A DNA stretch of 64,000 nucleotides from an uncultured Clostridia bacterium (GTDB lineage: Bacteria; Bacillota; Clostridia; Christensenellales; Borkfalkiaceae): the NCBI GenBank assembly GCA_947631195.1, contig CANRKK010000001.1, positions 186,001-250,000 of the forward strand, given 5' to 3'. The notes below the pieces were generated by a model that worked only from the letters and a program-made list of their open reading frames with translations, searched no databases and was not told where the DNA came from. This document shows, piece after piece, positions 42,783 through 50,615 of this stretch (position 1 is its first letter; every line of letters begins with the position of its first letter). The translations under genes and the position numbers were made by a program.

Positions 42783-44357
42783 TCAGGTAACCAAATCGAG
42801 ATACTCGTCGTAGGTCACCGTTTTGTCGAATACCTTAGAGCCGTTTATCTCTATAATTCTGTTTGCAACGGTATTCATAAGTTCCTGGTCGTGCGAAGTA
42901 AACAGCATACAGCCCTTAAAATTTTTCATGCCGTTGTTCAGCGCGGTGATGGATTCGAGGTCGAGGTGGTTTGTAGGTTCGTCGAAGATAAGGAAATTGC
43001 CCCCTTCGAGCATCATTTTTGCGAGCATGCAGCGAACTTTTTCGCCGCCCGAAAGCACCTTGGCCTGCTTTAGCGCCTCCTCGCCCGAAAACAACATTCT
43101 GCCCAGCCAGCCGCGGAGAAATTCCTCGTAGTGGTCGGTTGAAAATTGCGAAAGCCAATCCACAAGCGAATATTCGCAGCCCTGAAAATATTCGTTGTTA
43201 TTTTCGGGGAAGTATGAGACGGATATGGTTTTGCCCCACTTGACGGTGCCGGCGTCGGGCTCAACCTTGCCCATCAAAATTTCATAGAGCATGGAAACGG
43301 TTGTACTCTTGTCGGACACGATGCCTATCTTTTCGTCTTTCTGCACGGTGAAAGAAACGTTTTCAAAATATCCCTTTTTGGTAAGCCCCTCCACCATCAA
43401 AATATCGTTGCCGATTTCCTTTTCGAATTTAAAGTCAATATAGGGATATTTGCGTAAAGAGGGCTTGAAGTCGGCTATGGTAAGTTTTTCGAGTTCCTTT
43501 TTTCTGGAAGTGGCCTGCCGTGACTTTGAGGCGTTGGCGGCAAAGCGGGCGATAAACTCCTGCAACTCCTTTGCGCGCTGCTCGTTTTTCTTGTTCTGGT
43601 CGCGCTGCTGGCGGGCAAGAAGCTGGCTTGTCTGATACCAGAAATCATAGTTGCCGAGCATCATGTTGATTTTGCCGTAGTCTACGTCGCATATATGCGT
43701 GCATACTTTATTCAAAAAATGGCGGTTGTGGGATACTATTATAATTGTGTTTTCAAAATCCAGAAGATAGTTTTCGAGCCACCTCGTGGTTTTTATGTCG
43801 AGGTTGTTGGTGGGCTCGTCCAAAAGCAAAATGTCGGGATTACCGAAAAGCGCCTGCGCGAGCAAAACTTTGATTTTCAGCTTGGCGTCAAGGTCGCGCA
43901 TGTACATATTGTGATATTCTTCGGTTATGTCCAGAGCGTTTAAAAGGGTTTGCGCTTCATATTCCGCATCCCAGCCGCCGAGTTCGGCAAATTCGCTCTC
44001 AAGCTCGCTGGCACGCACTCCGTCCTCCTCCGAAAAGTCCGCTTTGGCGTACAGCGCGTCCTTTTCGTCCATTATGTCGACGAGCCGCTTATGTCCGAGC
44101 ATCACGGCGCGTAAAACAGTTACGTTGTCAAACGCATTTTGATTTTGCTGCAAAACGGACATTCTCTCCGTTTTGTCCATCGTAACGTCGCCCTTATTGG
44201 GTTCGATTTCGCCGCTGAGCACCTTTAAAAAAGTGGATTTACCCGCGCCGTTTGCGCCGATTATCCCATAGCAGTTGCCCTTGGTAAATTTGAGGTTTAC
44301 GTCCTCGAAAAGTTTTTTACTGCCGTATTGAAGTGAAACGTTGTTGACCTGAAGCAT
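42783..44357 (-). CDS. ABC-F family ATPase
   Basis: Two ABC domains without membrane part, 524 aa; ribosome-associated translation factors of the YbiT/EttA class. First domain Walker A GANGAGKST and Walker B ILLLDEPTNNLD; its signature reads LDAKLKIK, not LSGGE, so the first site is degenerate. The second domain has SDKSTTVSM in Walker A position (degenerate) but a normal LSGGEKVR and LIFDEPTNHLD. The linker is short and helical (about 245-315, QLLARQQRDQNKKNE). AGGAG 5 nt before ATG; 29 bp after the ABC exporter gene. A role in translation or in target protection against antibiotics is known for the family; the specific role here is unknown. Confidence 0.9.
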   Translation of the reverse strand: MLQVNNVSLQYGSKKLFEDVNLKFTKGNCYGIIGANGAGKSTFLKVLSGEIEPNKGDVTMDKTERMSVLQQNQNAFDNVTVLRAVMLGHKRLVDIMDEKDALYAKADFSEEDGVRASELESEFAELGGWDAEYEAQTLLNALDITEEYHNMYMRDLDAKLKIKVLLAQALFGNPDILLLDEPTNNLDIKTTRWLENYLLDFENTIIIVSHNRHFLNKVCTHICDVDYGKINMMLGNYDFWYQTSQLLARQQRDQNKKNEQRAKELQEFIARFAANASKSRQATSRKKELEKLTIADFKPSLRKYPYIDFKFEKEIGNDILMVEGLTKKGYFENVSFTVQKDEKIGIVSDKSTTVSMLYEILMGKVEPDAGTVKWGKTISVSYFPENNNEYFQGCEYSLVDWLSQFSTDHYEEFLRGWLGRMLFSGEEALKQAKVLSGGEKVRCMLAKMMLEGGNFLIFDEPTNHLDLESITALNNGMKNFKGCMLFTSHDQELMNTVANRIIEINGSKVFDKTVTYDEYLDLVT

Positions 44358-44386
44358 AGATACTCCTTAATTTTATTTTGTATGCG

Positions 44387-46144
44387 CTAAATGGCAAATT
44401 GACTGTTATATAAATTATAATAAAATCCGTGTTTTTCCAAAAGAGCCTTGTGCGTGCCCTGCTCTATTATTTCGCCGTTGTTCATAACCAGAATGAGGTC
44501 TGCCTCCTGTATGGTCGACAGCCTGTGGGCGACTATAAAACTTGTTCTGCCCGACATCAGCTTTGCAAAAGCGTCCTGTATGCGCCGTTCGGTGCGCGTG
44601 TCTATGGAGGATGTGGCCTCGTCCAAAATAAGCATCGGCGGCAAAGCCAACATAATCCGCGTTATGCATAGTAGCTGCTTTTGCCCCTGAGACAAGTTGC
44701 CGCCGTCCTCGGCTATCACAGTATCGTAACCATTGGGGAGTTGCATTATAAAGTTGTGCGAGTGCGACGCTTTGGCCGCCTCTATCATCTCGCCGTCTGT
44801 GGCGTCGGGCTTACCTATAAGAATATTTTGACGGACCGTGCCGTTTTTAAGCCAGGTGTCCTGCAATACCATGCCGTAGTTTGAGCGGAGCGATTTGCGC
44901 GTGACGTTCAGTATATCGTTTCCGTCTACAGCAATCACCCCGGAAACGGGGTCGTAAAACCGCATCAAAAGATTTATCAGGGTGGTTTTCCCGCACCCCG
45001 TGGGGCCGACTATCGCGATTCGCTGCCCCGCCTTTACCGTCAGATTAAAATTTTCTATCAGTTTTTTATCCGCCGTATAAGAAAAGTTCACCTTTTCGAA
45101 CTTTACGTTTCCTTCCGCCTTGTCAAGCACGGTTGCGTCGGGGCCGTCGGGCGCCTCGGCAGGTTCGTCTATAACTTCATATATCCTTCCCGCGCACGCC
45201 AGAGCGTTTTGAAGTTCGGTTACCACGCCTGAAATTTCATTGAACGGCTTTGTGTATTGGTTTGCATACGACAAAAGGCTTGTTAGGATCCCCACCGAAA
45301 ACGCTATTGGCAGAGGAACGTTCAGCACAAGCATCAGCGCACCCGCTAAAGCGACCATGGCATACACAACTGCGTTTATAAAGCGGGTCGACGGGTTTAC
45401 GAGCGACGAAAAGAATATCGATTTTAATGAAGCCTTTGTCAGGCGCGAGTTTATTTCATCAAACTTTTCAAGGTTTTCGTCCTCGTGCGAAAAGGCCTGC
45501 ACCACCTTTAAATTGCCTATCATTTCATCTATAAAAGCCGTTTGCTCGCCTCGCACTTCCGAAGTCTTTTTAAACATGTTATATGTGCGCGAGGCAATAA
45601 ATTTGGCCACGAAAAGCGATAAGGGAGTTATCACAACCACGACGAGCGCAATTATCCAGTTGATGACAAGCATTATCACAAGCGTGCCCAAAATCGTCAA
45701 AACGCCCGTGAAAAGCTGGGTGAATCCCATCAAAAGCCCGTCGGCAAACTGGTCCACATCCGCAATCACCCTGCCCACAATATCGCCGTAGGGATGGGAA
45801 TCGATAAATTTTAACGGAAGGCGCTGGATATGGCCAAAGGCCTCTTCCCTTATATCCTTTATAACGTTGTAAGTTATACGGTTGTTAATTTCGCTCATTA
45901 GCCACTGCGCAATGCAGGTTACGGCTATGATTGCCGCAATTATTATGAATTTTTGAAAAACTGCACTGAAATTTATGCCGCCGCCGTCAACAATCAGGTC
46001 TACAATCTGACCAAAAAATACGGGGATCGACAGCGTACCCGCGACCGTGACCAGCGCAAAAAAGATTGTGGCGGCTACGCTGAGCTTATAATTTGAAAGC
46101 TGTTTTAAAACGCGTTTGAATACGCCTTTGCGGGAAGTCGACAT
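44387..46144 (-). CDS. ABC exporter half-transporter, canonical ATPase subunit
   Basis: 585 aa from ATG at 46144, one base after the upstream exporter stop. Six TM segments (about 35-320) and an ATPase domain with Walker A GPTGCGKTT, signature NLSQGQKQ and Walker B MLILDEATSSID. The catalytic Glu is present here, while the partner has Asp, which identifies this as the canonical site partner of a heterodimer. Candidate substrates are drugs or lipids, as in BmrCD or TM287/288. Confidence 0.92.
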   Translation of the reverse strand: MSTSRKGVFKRVLKQLSNYKLSVAATIFFALVTVAGTLSIPVFFGQIVDLIVDGGGINFSAVFQKFIIIAAIIAVTCIAQWLMSEINNRITYNVIKDIREEAFGHIQRLPLKFIDSHPYGDIVGRVIADVDQFADGLLMGFTQLFTGVLTILGTLVIMLVINWIIALVVVVITPLSLFVAKFIASRTYNMFKKTSEVRGEQTAFIDEMIGNLKVVQAFSHEDENLEKFDEINSRLTKASLKSIFFSSLVNPSTRFINAVVYAMVALAGALMLVLNVPLPIAFSVGILTSLLSYANQYTKPFNEISGVVTELQNALACAGRIYEVIDEPAEAPDGPDATVLDKAEGNVKFEKVNFSYTADKKLIENFNLTVKAGQRIAIVGPTGCGKTTLINLLMRFYDPVSGVIAVDGNDILNVTRKSLRSNYGMVLQDTWLKNGTVRQNILIGKPDATDGEMIEAAKASHSHNFIMQLPNGYDTVIAEDGGNLSQGQKQLLCITRIMLALPPMLILDEATSSIDTRTERRIQDAFAKLMSGRTSFIVAHRLSTIQEADLILVMNNGEIIEQGTHKALLEKHGFYYNLYNSQFAI

Positions 46145-46145
46145 A

Positions 46146-47864
46146 TCAGGCCCCCTCCTTTGCAAACTGCGAATAATGGATTTCACGGTAGAGATCGCAA
46201 GTATTCAAAAGCTCGTCGTGCGTGCCTATTCCGACCATTTTGCCGCCGTCGAGGACTATTATTTTGTCGGCGTGGCGGATAGAGGAAGTCCGCTGCGAAA
46301 CGATAAACACCGTCGGATTGTAATCGAGCCGTTTCAGCGCCGAACGCAGCTTTGCGTCCGTGGCATAATCGAGCGCGGAGGCGCTGTCGTCCAAAATAAG
46401 AATTTCCGGCTTTTTTACGAGGGCGCGGGCTATCGTCAGCCTCTGCCTCTGTCCGCCCGAAAAATTTTTGCCGCCCTGCTCAACCATCTCGTCGAGCCCG
46501 AGGTCCTTTGAAGCGACAACGTCGGCGGCCTGCGCAGTTTCTATCGCCGAAAGTATCTCCTCGTCGGTTGCGTCCGCCTTTCCCCACTGCATATTTTGCC
46601 TTATAGTGCCCTCGAACAATACGGCGCGCTGGGGGACTACGCCGCACCGCCCGCGGAGAGCTTCGTCGCCTATCGAATTGACGTTTACCCCGCCGATAAG
46701 GATTTTCCCCGAGCAAACATCGTAAAAATGGGGAATAAGATTGACAAGGGTCGTTTTCCCCGCGCCTGTTCCGCCGATAATGCCTACCGTTTGACCGCGC
46801 TGTACCGTGAAATTGATATTGTCGAGCGCATTTACCGCGGCGTCGCCATAATTTGCGCACACGTTTTCGAAGCGGATATACTCCCCGTCCTCCCGCTCTG
46901 CGCCGCCCGCCTTAAGGGAAGAACGCATTTCAAGTATTTCGGCAATTCTTCCCGCGCTTGCAAAGGATTTGGTTACCGTTATGATTAGGTTGGCAAGTTT
47001 TATAAGCTCCACCAAAATCTGCGACATATAGTTGTAGAGGGCGACGACCATGCCCTGCGTGAGTATTCCGTATTCCACGCGGACAGCCCCGACGTAAAAC
47101 AGAATGATTATCGCGACATTGATCACCGCATACGTGAGAGGGTTCATAAGGGCGGAAATTCTGCCGACAAACAGCTGGGATTTTTTCAGACTGTCGTTCC
47201 GCGAATTAAATTCCTTAATCTCCTCGTTTTCTTTGCAAAAAGCACGCAAAACGCGGGCCCCCGTCAAAGTTTCGCGAGTGGTGACCGTGACCGAGTCGAG
47301 CTTGCCCTGCGACTTTTTATAGAGCGGTATGCTGACAAGCATTATGCCGAAAACTATCACGCAGAGAACGGCAATGGATATTGCAAAAACCGCGCCCGCA
47401 TAGACGTCAATAATAAAGGCCATTATCATTGCCCCGAACACAATAAAAGGCGAGCGCATAAACAATCTCAAAACAAGGTTAACGCCCGATTGGATTTGGT
47501 TTACGTCGCTCGTCATACGCGTTATCATCTTCGGCGTGCCCAAAGCGTCTATCTGGCTATACGAAAGCGACTGCAACCGCGAAAATAAATCGTGGCGCAA
47601 TTCTTGGGAAAAACCAACGGCGGCGCGCGCGGCAAAATACTGCGCGGCAACGGCGGCAATGAGCCCCACCACGCCGAGCGCAAGCAAAATCAGGCAGGCA
47701 TAGACGATATAGCTTACTCCCGCCCCCTCCTTGACACCCGTATCGATAATCGCCGCAACGATTATGGGCACAAACAATTCGAAACACGCCTCCAGCAATT
47801 TAAACAGAGGCGCGAGCACAGCCTGCAATCTGTAATTTTTGAGATATTTTAACAGTTTGCCCAT
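46146..47864 (-). CDS. ABC exporter half-transporter, degenerate-site subunit
   Basis: 572 aa. Six TM segments, Walker A GGTGAGKTT, signature NFSGGQRQR, and Walker B ILILDDSASALD, with Asp in place of the catalytic Glu. That pattern fits heterodimeric exporters with one inactive ATP site; the partner follows after 1 bp. No Shine-Dalgarno site; a TATAAT lies 8 nt before ATG, so the message may start at or near the codon. Confidence 0.92.
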   Translation of the reverse strand: MGKLLKYLKNYRLQAVLAPLFKLLEACFELFVPIIVAAIIDTGVKEGAGVSYIVYACLILLALGVVGLIAAVAAQYFAARAAVGFSQELRHDLFSRLQSLSYSQIDALGTPKMITRMTSDVNQIQSGVNLVLRLFMRSPFIVFGAMIMAFIIDVYAGAVFAISIAVLCVIVFGIMLVSIPLYKKSQGKLDSVTVTTRETLTGARVLRAFCKENEEIKEFNSRNDSLKKSQLFVGRISALMNPLTYAVINVAIIILFYVGAVRVEYGILTQGMVVALYNYMSQILVELIKLANLIITVTKSFASAGRIAEILEMRSSLKAGGAEREDGEYIRFENVCANYGDAAVNALDNINFTVQRGQTVGIIGGTGAGKTTLVNLIPHFYDVCSGKILIGGVNVNSIGDEALRGRCGVVPQRAVLFEGTIRQNMQWGKADATDEEILSAIETAQAADVVASKDLGLDEMVEQGGKNFSGGQRQRLTIARALVKKPEILILDDSASALDYATDAKLRSALKRLDYNPTVFIVSQRTSSIRHADKIIVLDGGKMVGIGTHDELLNTCDLYREIHYSQFAKEGA

Positions 47865-47872
47865 ATGCGGAA

Positions 47873-47901
47873 ATTATAACATTTAATAAACAAAAAAGCA
47901 A
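47873..47901 (-). promoter_or_regulatory. Promoter of the heterodimeric exporter operon, leaderless type
   Basis: Minus strand TTGCTT (47896-47901), 17-bp spacer, TATAAT (47873-47878), then 8 nt to ATG 47864. Confidence 0.65.
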
Positions 47902-47917
47902 ATTATTATAAATGTGT

Positions 47918-47946
47918 TTGCAATTATTATTATAATTTGGTAAAAT
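47918..47946 (+). promoter_or_regulatory. Promoter of the RlmI-like gene, leaderless type
   Basis: TTGCAA (47918-47923), 17-bp spacer, TAAAAT (47941-47946), then 6 nt to ATG 47953. Back to back with the exporter promoter in an 88-bp intergenic space. Confidence 0.65.
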
Positions 47947-47952
47947 TCGGTT

Positions 47953-49116
47953 ATGGCATATTCGATATTTTTAAAAAAGAACGAAGAAAAACGTATTTTG
48001 GGCGGACACAGTTGGGTGTATGCCAACGAAGTTGCAAAAATAGAGGGCAAGGACAAAAACGGCAGTCTGGCGTCGGTCTATTCCTTTGACGGCAGATTTA
48101 TAGGCAAGGGCTACATAAACCACGCGTCAAAAATTCTTGTGCGCATATTTATCCGCGGGAACGAGGACGACGGCAAAGATTTTTATCTCAAACGCATAAA
48201 AGCGGCAAACGATTACCGCGTAAAACTCGGCTATAACAACTGCTACAGAATGGTATTTGCCGAATCCGACAATCTTCCCGCGCTCATCATAGACAAATAC
48301 GGCGACTATCTTGTTATGCAATGCCTCTCCCTCGGCATAGATTTGAGAAAGCAGCTTATCTGCGAATGTCTTGCGGAGCTGTTCAATCCAAAGGGAATAT
48401 ACGAAAGAAGCGACGCGGGCGTGAGAAAAAAAGAGGGTCTGCAGGAAGTTAAAGGCACGCTGTACGGGGAAGTGCCCGACTACTGCGAAATTTGCGAAAA
48501 CGGCATAAAAATGCTCGCTGACGTAAAGAACGGGCAAAAAACGGGATATTTTTTGGACCAGAAGGAAAACAGACTTACAGCCAGAAGGTATGCGCATGGC
48601 GAAGTTTTGGACTGCTTTTGCAACAGCGGAGGATTTGCGCTTAACGCCGCACTTTCCGCCGACAGAGTTATCGCCTGCGATATCTCCGAACTTGCGCTGC
48701 GCAACGTAAAAGACAATGCCGAACTAAACGGATTTAAAAACATAGAGACGCTGTGCGGCGACGTCTTTGAAATATTGAGGCAATTCAAAAGGGACAAGCG
48801 ACAGTTTGATACAGTTATTTTGGATCCCCCCGCTTTTTGCAAAACGGCCGACGAAGTCAAGGACGCCTACCGCGGATACAAAGATATAAATATCAACGCG
48901 ATGAAAATCGTAAAGAGCGGCGGCTTTCTTATTACCTGCTCCTGCTCACACTATATGAGCGCAACCCTGTTTGAAAAAATGTTGCAGGAAGCCGCAAGGG
49001 AAAGCGGACGGCAAGTGCGCTGCGCGGAAATAAAATCGCAGGCGCCGGACCACCCGGCCTCTCTCGCGGCGGAAGAAACCAACTATCTCAAATTTTATGT
49101 TTTGAATATAATTTAG
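47953..49116 (+). CDS. Class I SAM-dependent 23S rRNA methyltransferase (RlmI-like)
   Basis: 387 aa. PUA-like N terminus (about 1-90), then a Rossmann methyltransferase with VLDCFCNSGGFALNAALSAD (SAM loop, about 218-237) and catalytic motif LDPPAFCK and SCSHYM region. The layout matches RlmI, which modifies C1962 of 23S rRNA in E. coli. Monocistronic; ended by the hairpin at 49183-49212. Confidence 0.92.
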   Translation: MAYSIFLKKNEEKRILGGHSWVYANEVAKIEGKDKNGSLASVYSFDGRFIGKGYINHASKILVRIFIRGNEDDGKDFYLKRIKAANDYRVKLGYNNCYRMVFAESDNLPALIIDKYGDYLVMQCLSLGIDLRKQLICECLAELFNPKGIYERSDAGVRKKEGLQEVKGTLYGEVPDYCEICENGIKMLADVKNGQKTGYFLDQKENRLTARRYAHGEVLDCFCNSGGFALNAALSADRVIACDISELALRNVKDNAELNGFKNIETLCGDVFEILRQFKRDKRQFDTVILDPPAFCKTADEVKDAYRGYKDININAMKIVKSGGFLITCSCSHYMSATLFEKMLQEAARESGRQVRCAEIKSQAPDHPASLAAEETNYLKFYVLNII

Positions 49117-49182
49117 CCCAAAACTCCCCGTAAAACGGTAATTATGTGTGACATAGTACTATAATAATGGGCAAAAATAAGC

Positions 49183-49212
49183 AAAAACCCGCGGCAGTTG
49201 CCGCGGGTTTTT
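49183..49212. terminator. Bidirectional terminator
   Basis: 14-bp stem AAAAACCCGCGGCA and its complement with a 2-nt loop; serves the RlmI-like gene and serS, which converge here. Confidence 0.85.
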
Positions 49213-49228
49213 AAGTTTTGACGATATT

Positions 49229-50518
49229 TTATTTTACAGAGATCTTATCCTTTCCGCCCATATATTTGCGCAAGGGCTCGGGAATATATACGCTGCCGTC
49301 GGCCTGCAAATGGTTTTCAAGAAAGGCAATCAACATTCTGGGGGGCGCCACCACCGTGTTGTTCAGGGTGTGTGCGTACTCGTTTTTGCCTGTCGCTTCG
49401 TTTTTATATCTGATGCCCAAACGGCGGGCCTGCGCGTCGGTGAGATTGGAACAGCTCCCCACCTCAAAATATTTGCCTTGGCGGGGGCTCCAAGCCTCCA
49501 CGTCGCAGCTCTTGTATTTAAGGTCTGCCAAGTCGCCCGAACAGCATATAAGCTGCCGAACGGGGATTTCAAGGGATACAAACAATTCTACGGTGTACCG
49601 CCACATTTTTTCGTACCACTCGTCGCTCTCGGAGGGCTTGCAGATAACTATCATTTCCTGCTTTTCGAACTGGTGAATACGGTATATGCCGCGCTCCTCC
49701 AGCCCGTGCGCGCCCTTTTCCTTTCTGAAGCAGGGCGAATACGAGGTGAGAGTCAGCGGCAATGATTTTTCGGAAATGGTCTGCCCCATAAATCTGCCTA
49801 TCATGGAGTGTTCGGATGTGCCTATGAGATAAAGATCTTCGCCCTCTATTTTATACATCATCCCGTCCATTTCCTCAAAGGACATGACGCCGGACACGAC
49901 GTCGCTCCTTATCATAAACGGCGGTATGCAGTAGGTAAAACCTTTATCGATCATAAAGTCGCGGGCATACGCCAACACGGCGGAATGCAGGCGGGCTATA
50001 TCGCCCGTCAAATAATAGAAACCGTTGCCGCTCGTGCGCCTTGCGCTGTCCAAATCTATCCCGCCCAAACTTTCGAGTATGTCGAGATGATAGGGAACGT
50101 CAAAAGGCTTTGGTTCGGCCTTTAAAAATACCTCGCCCTGAACGTTTTCGCTGTCGTCCTTGCCTATGGGAACGTCGTCCGCAATTATGTTGGGGATAGA
50201 GCAGAGAGCTTTTTTGAGAGCAACTTCGATTTCCGCGCTTTCCTTTTCGATCTCGGCAACGCGGTCGTTATTGGCTTTTGAAGCCTCTTTTGCCTCCTCC
50301 GCTTCCTGTTTTTTGCCTTCGCGCATCAAAGCGCCTATCTGTTTTGCCAGCCTGTTTCTGTCCGCGCGCCGCCTGTCGCCCTCCTGCTGAAGTTCGCGGC
50401 GCTTTTTGTCGAGTTCCAAAACATCATCTACAAGGCCGAGTTTGTGAAACTGAAACTTCTTTTTGATATTTTCCCTTACCAAATCGGGATTTTCTCGTAT
50501 AAAATTAATGTCTAACAT
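49229..50518 (-). CDS. serS: Seryl-tRNA synthetase
   Basis: 429 aa, class II enzyme with the N-terminal coiled-coil arm (about 30-105), motif 2 RKEKGAHGLEERGIYRIHQFEK with Arg, and motif 3 VVAPPRMLIAFLEN near the C terminus. Attaches serine to tRNA-Ser (and to tRNA-Sec if present). No Shine-Dalgarno site: TATAAT lies 6 nt before ATG, so the message may be leaderless. No T-box element upstream. Confidence 0.97.
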   Translation of the reverse strand: MLDINFIRENPDLVRENIKKKFQFHKLGLVDDVLELDKKRRELQQEGDRRRADRNRLAKQIGALMREGKKQEAEEAKEASKANNDRVAEIEKESAEIEVALKKALCSIPNIIADDVPIGKDDSENVQGEVFLKAEPKPFDVPYHLDILESLGGIDLDSARRTSGNGFYYLTGDIARLHSAVLAYARDFMIDKGFTYCIPPFMIRSDVVSGVMSFEEMDGMMYKIEGEDLYLIGTSEHSMIGRFMGQTISEKSLPLTLTSYSPCFRKEKGAHGLEERGIYRIHQFEKQEMIVICKPSESDEWYEKMWRYTVELFVSLEIPVRQLICCSGDLADLKYKSCDVEAWSPRQGKYFEVGSCSNLTDAQARRLGIRYKNEATGKNEYAHTLNNTVVAPPRMLIAFLENHLQADGSVYIPEPLRKYMGGKDKISVK

Positions 50519-50524
50519 AACTCA

Positions 50525-50553
50525 ATTATAATTCAAAATTTTTCCAAATGCAA
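50525..50553 (-). promoter_or_regulatory. Promoter of serS, leaderless type
   Basis: Minus strand TTGCAT (50548-50553), 17-bp spacer, TATAAT (50525-50530), then 6 nt to ATG 50518. Confidence 0.65.
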
Positions 50554-50572
50554 TTAATTTATTCTTAATATC

Positions 50573-50601
50573 TTGAAAATCGATATTTTTTGTGATATAA
50601 T
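50573..50601 (+). promoter_or_regulatory. Promoter of the P-type ATPase
   Basis: TTGAAA (50573-50578), 17-bp spacer, TATAAT (50596-50601). ATG is at 50616, so the leader is about 8 nt and has no ribosome site. This is a short-leader, not strictly leaderless, case. Confidence 0.6.
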
Positions 50602-50615
50602 AATTTTTGTAAGCT

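Noticed and set aside
50519-50615. T-box riboswitch before serS
   Set aside because: The region is only 97 bp, has promoters for both genes and lacks the T-box sequence.
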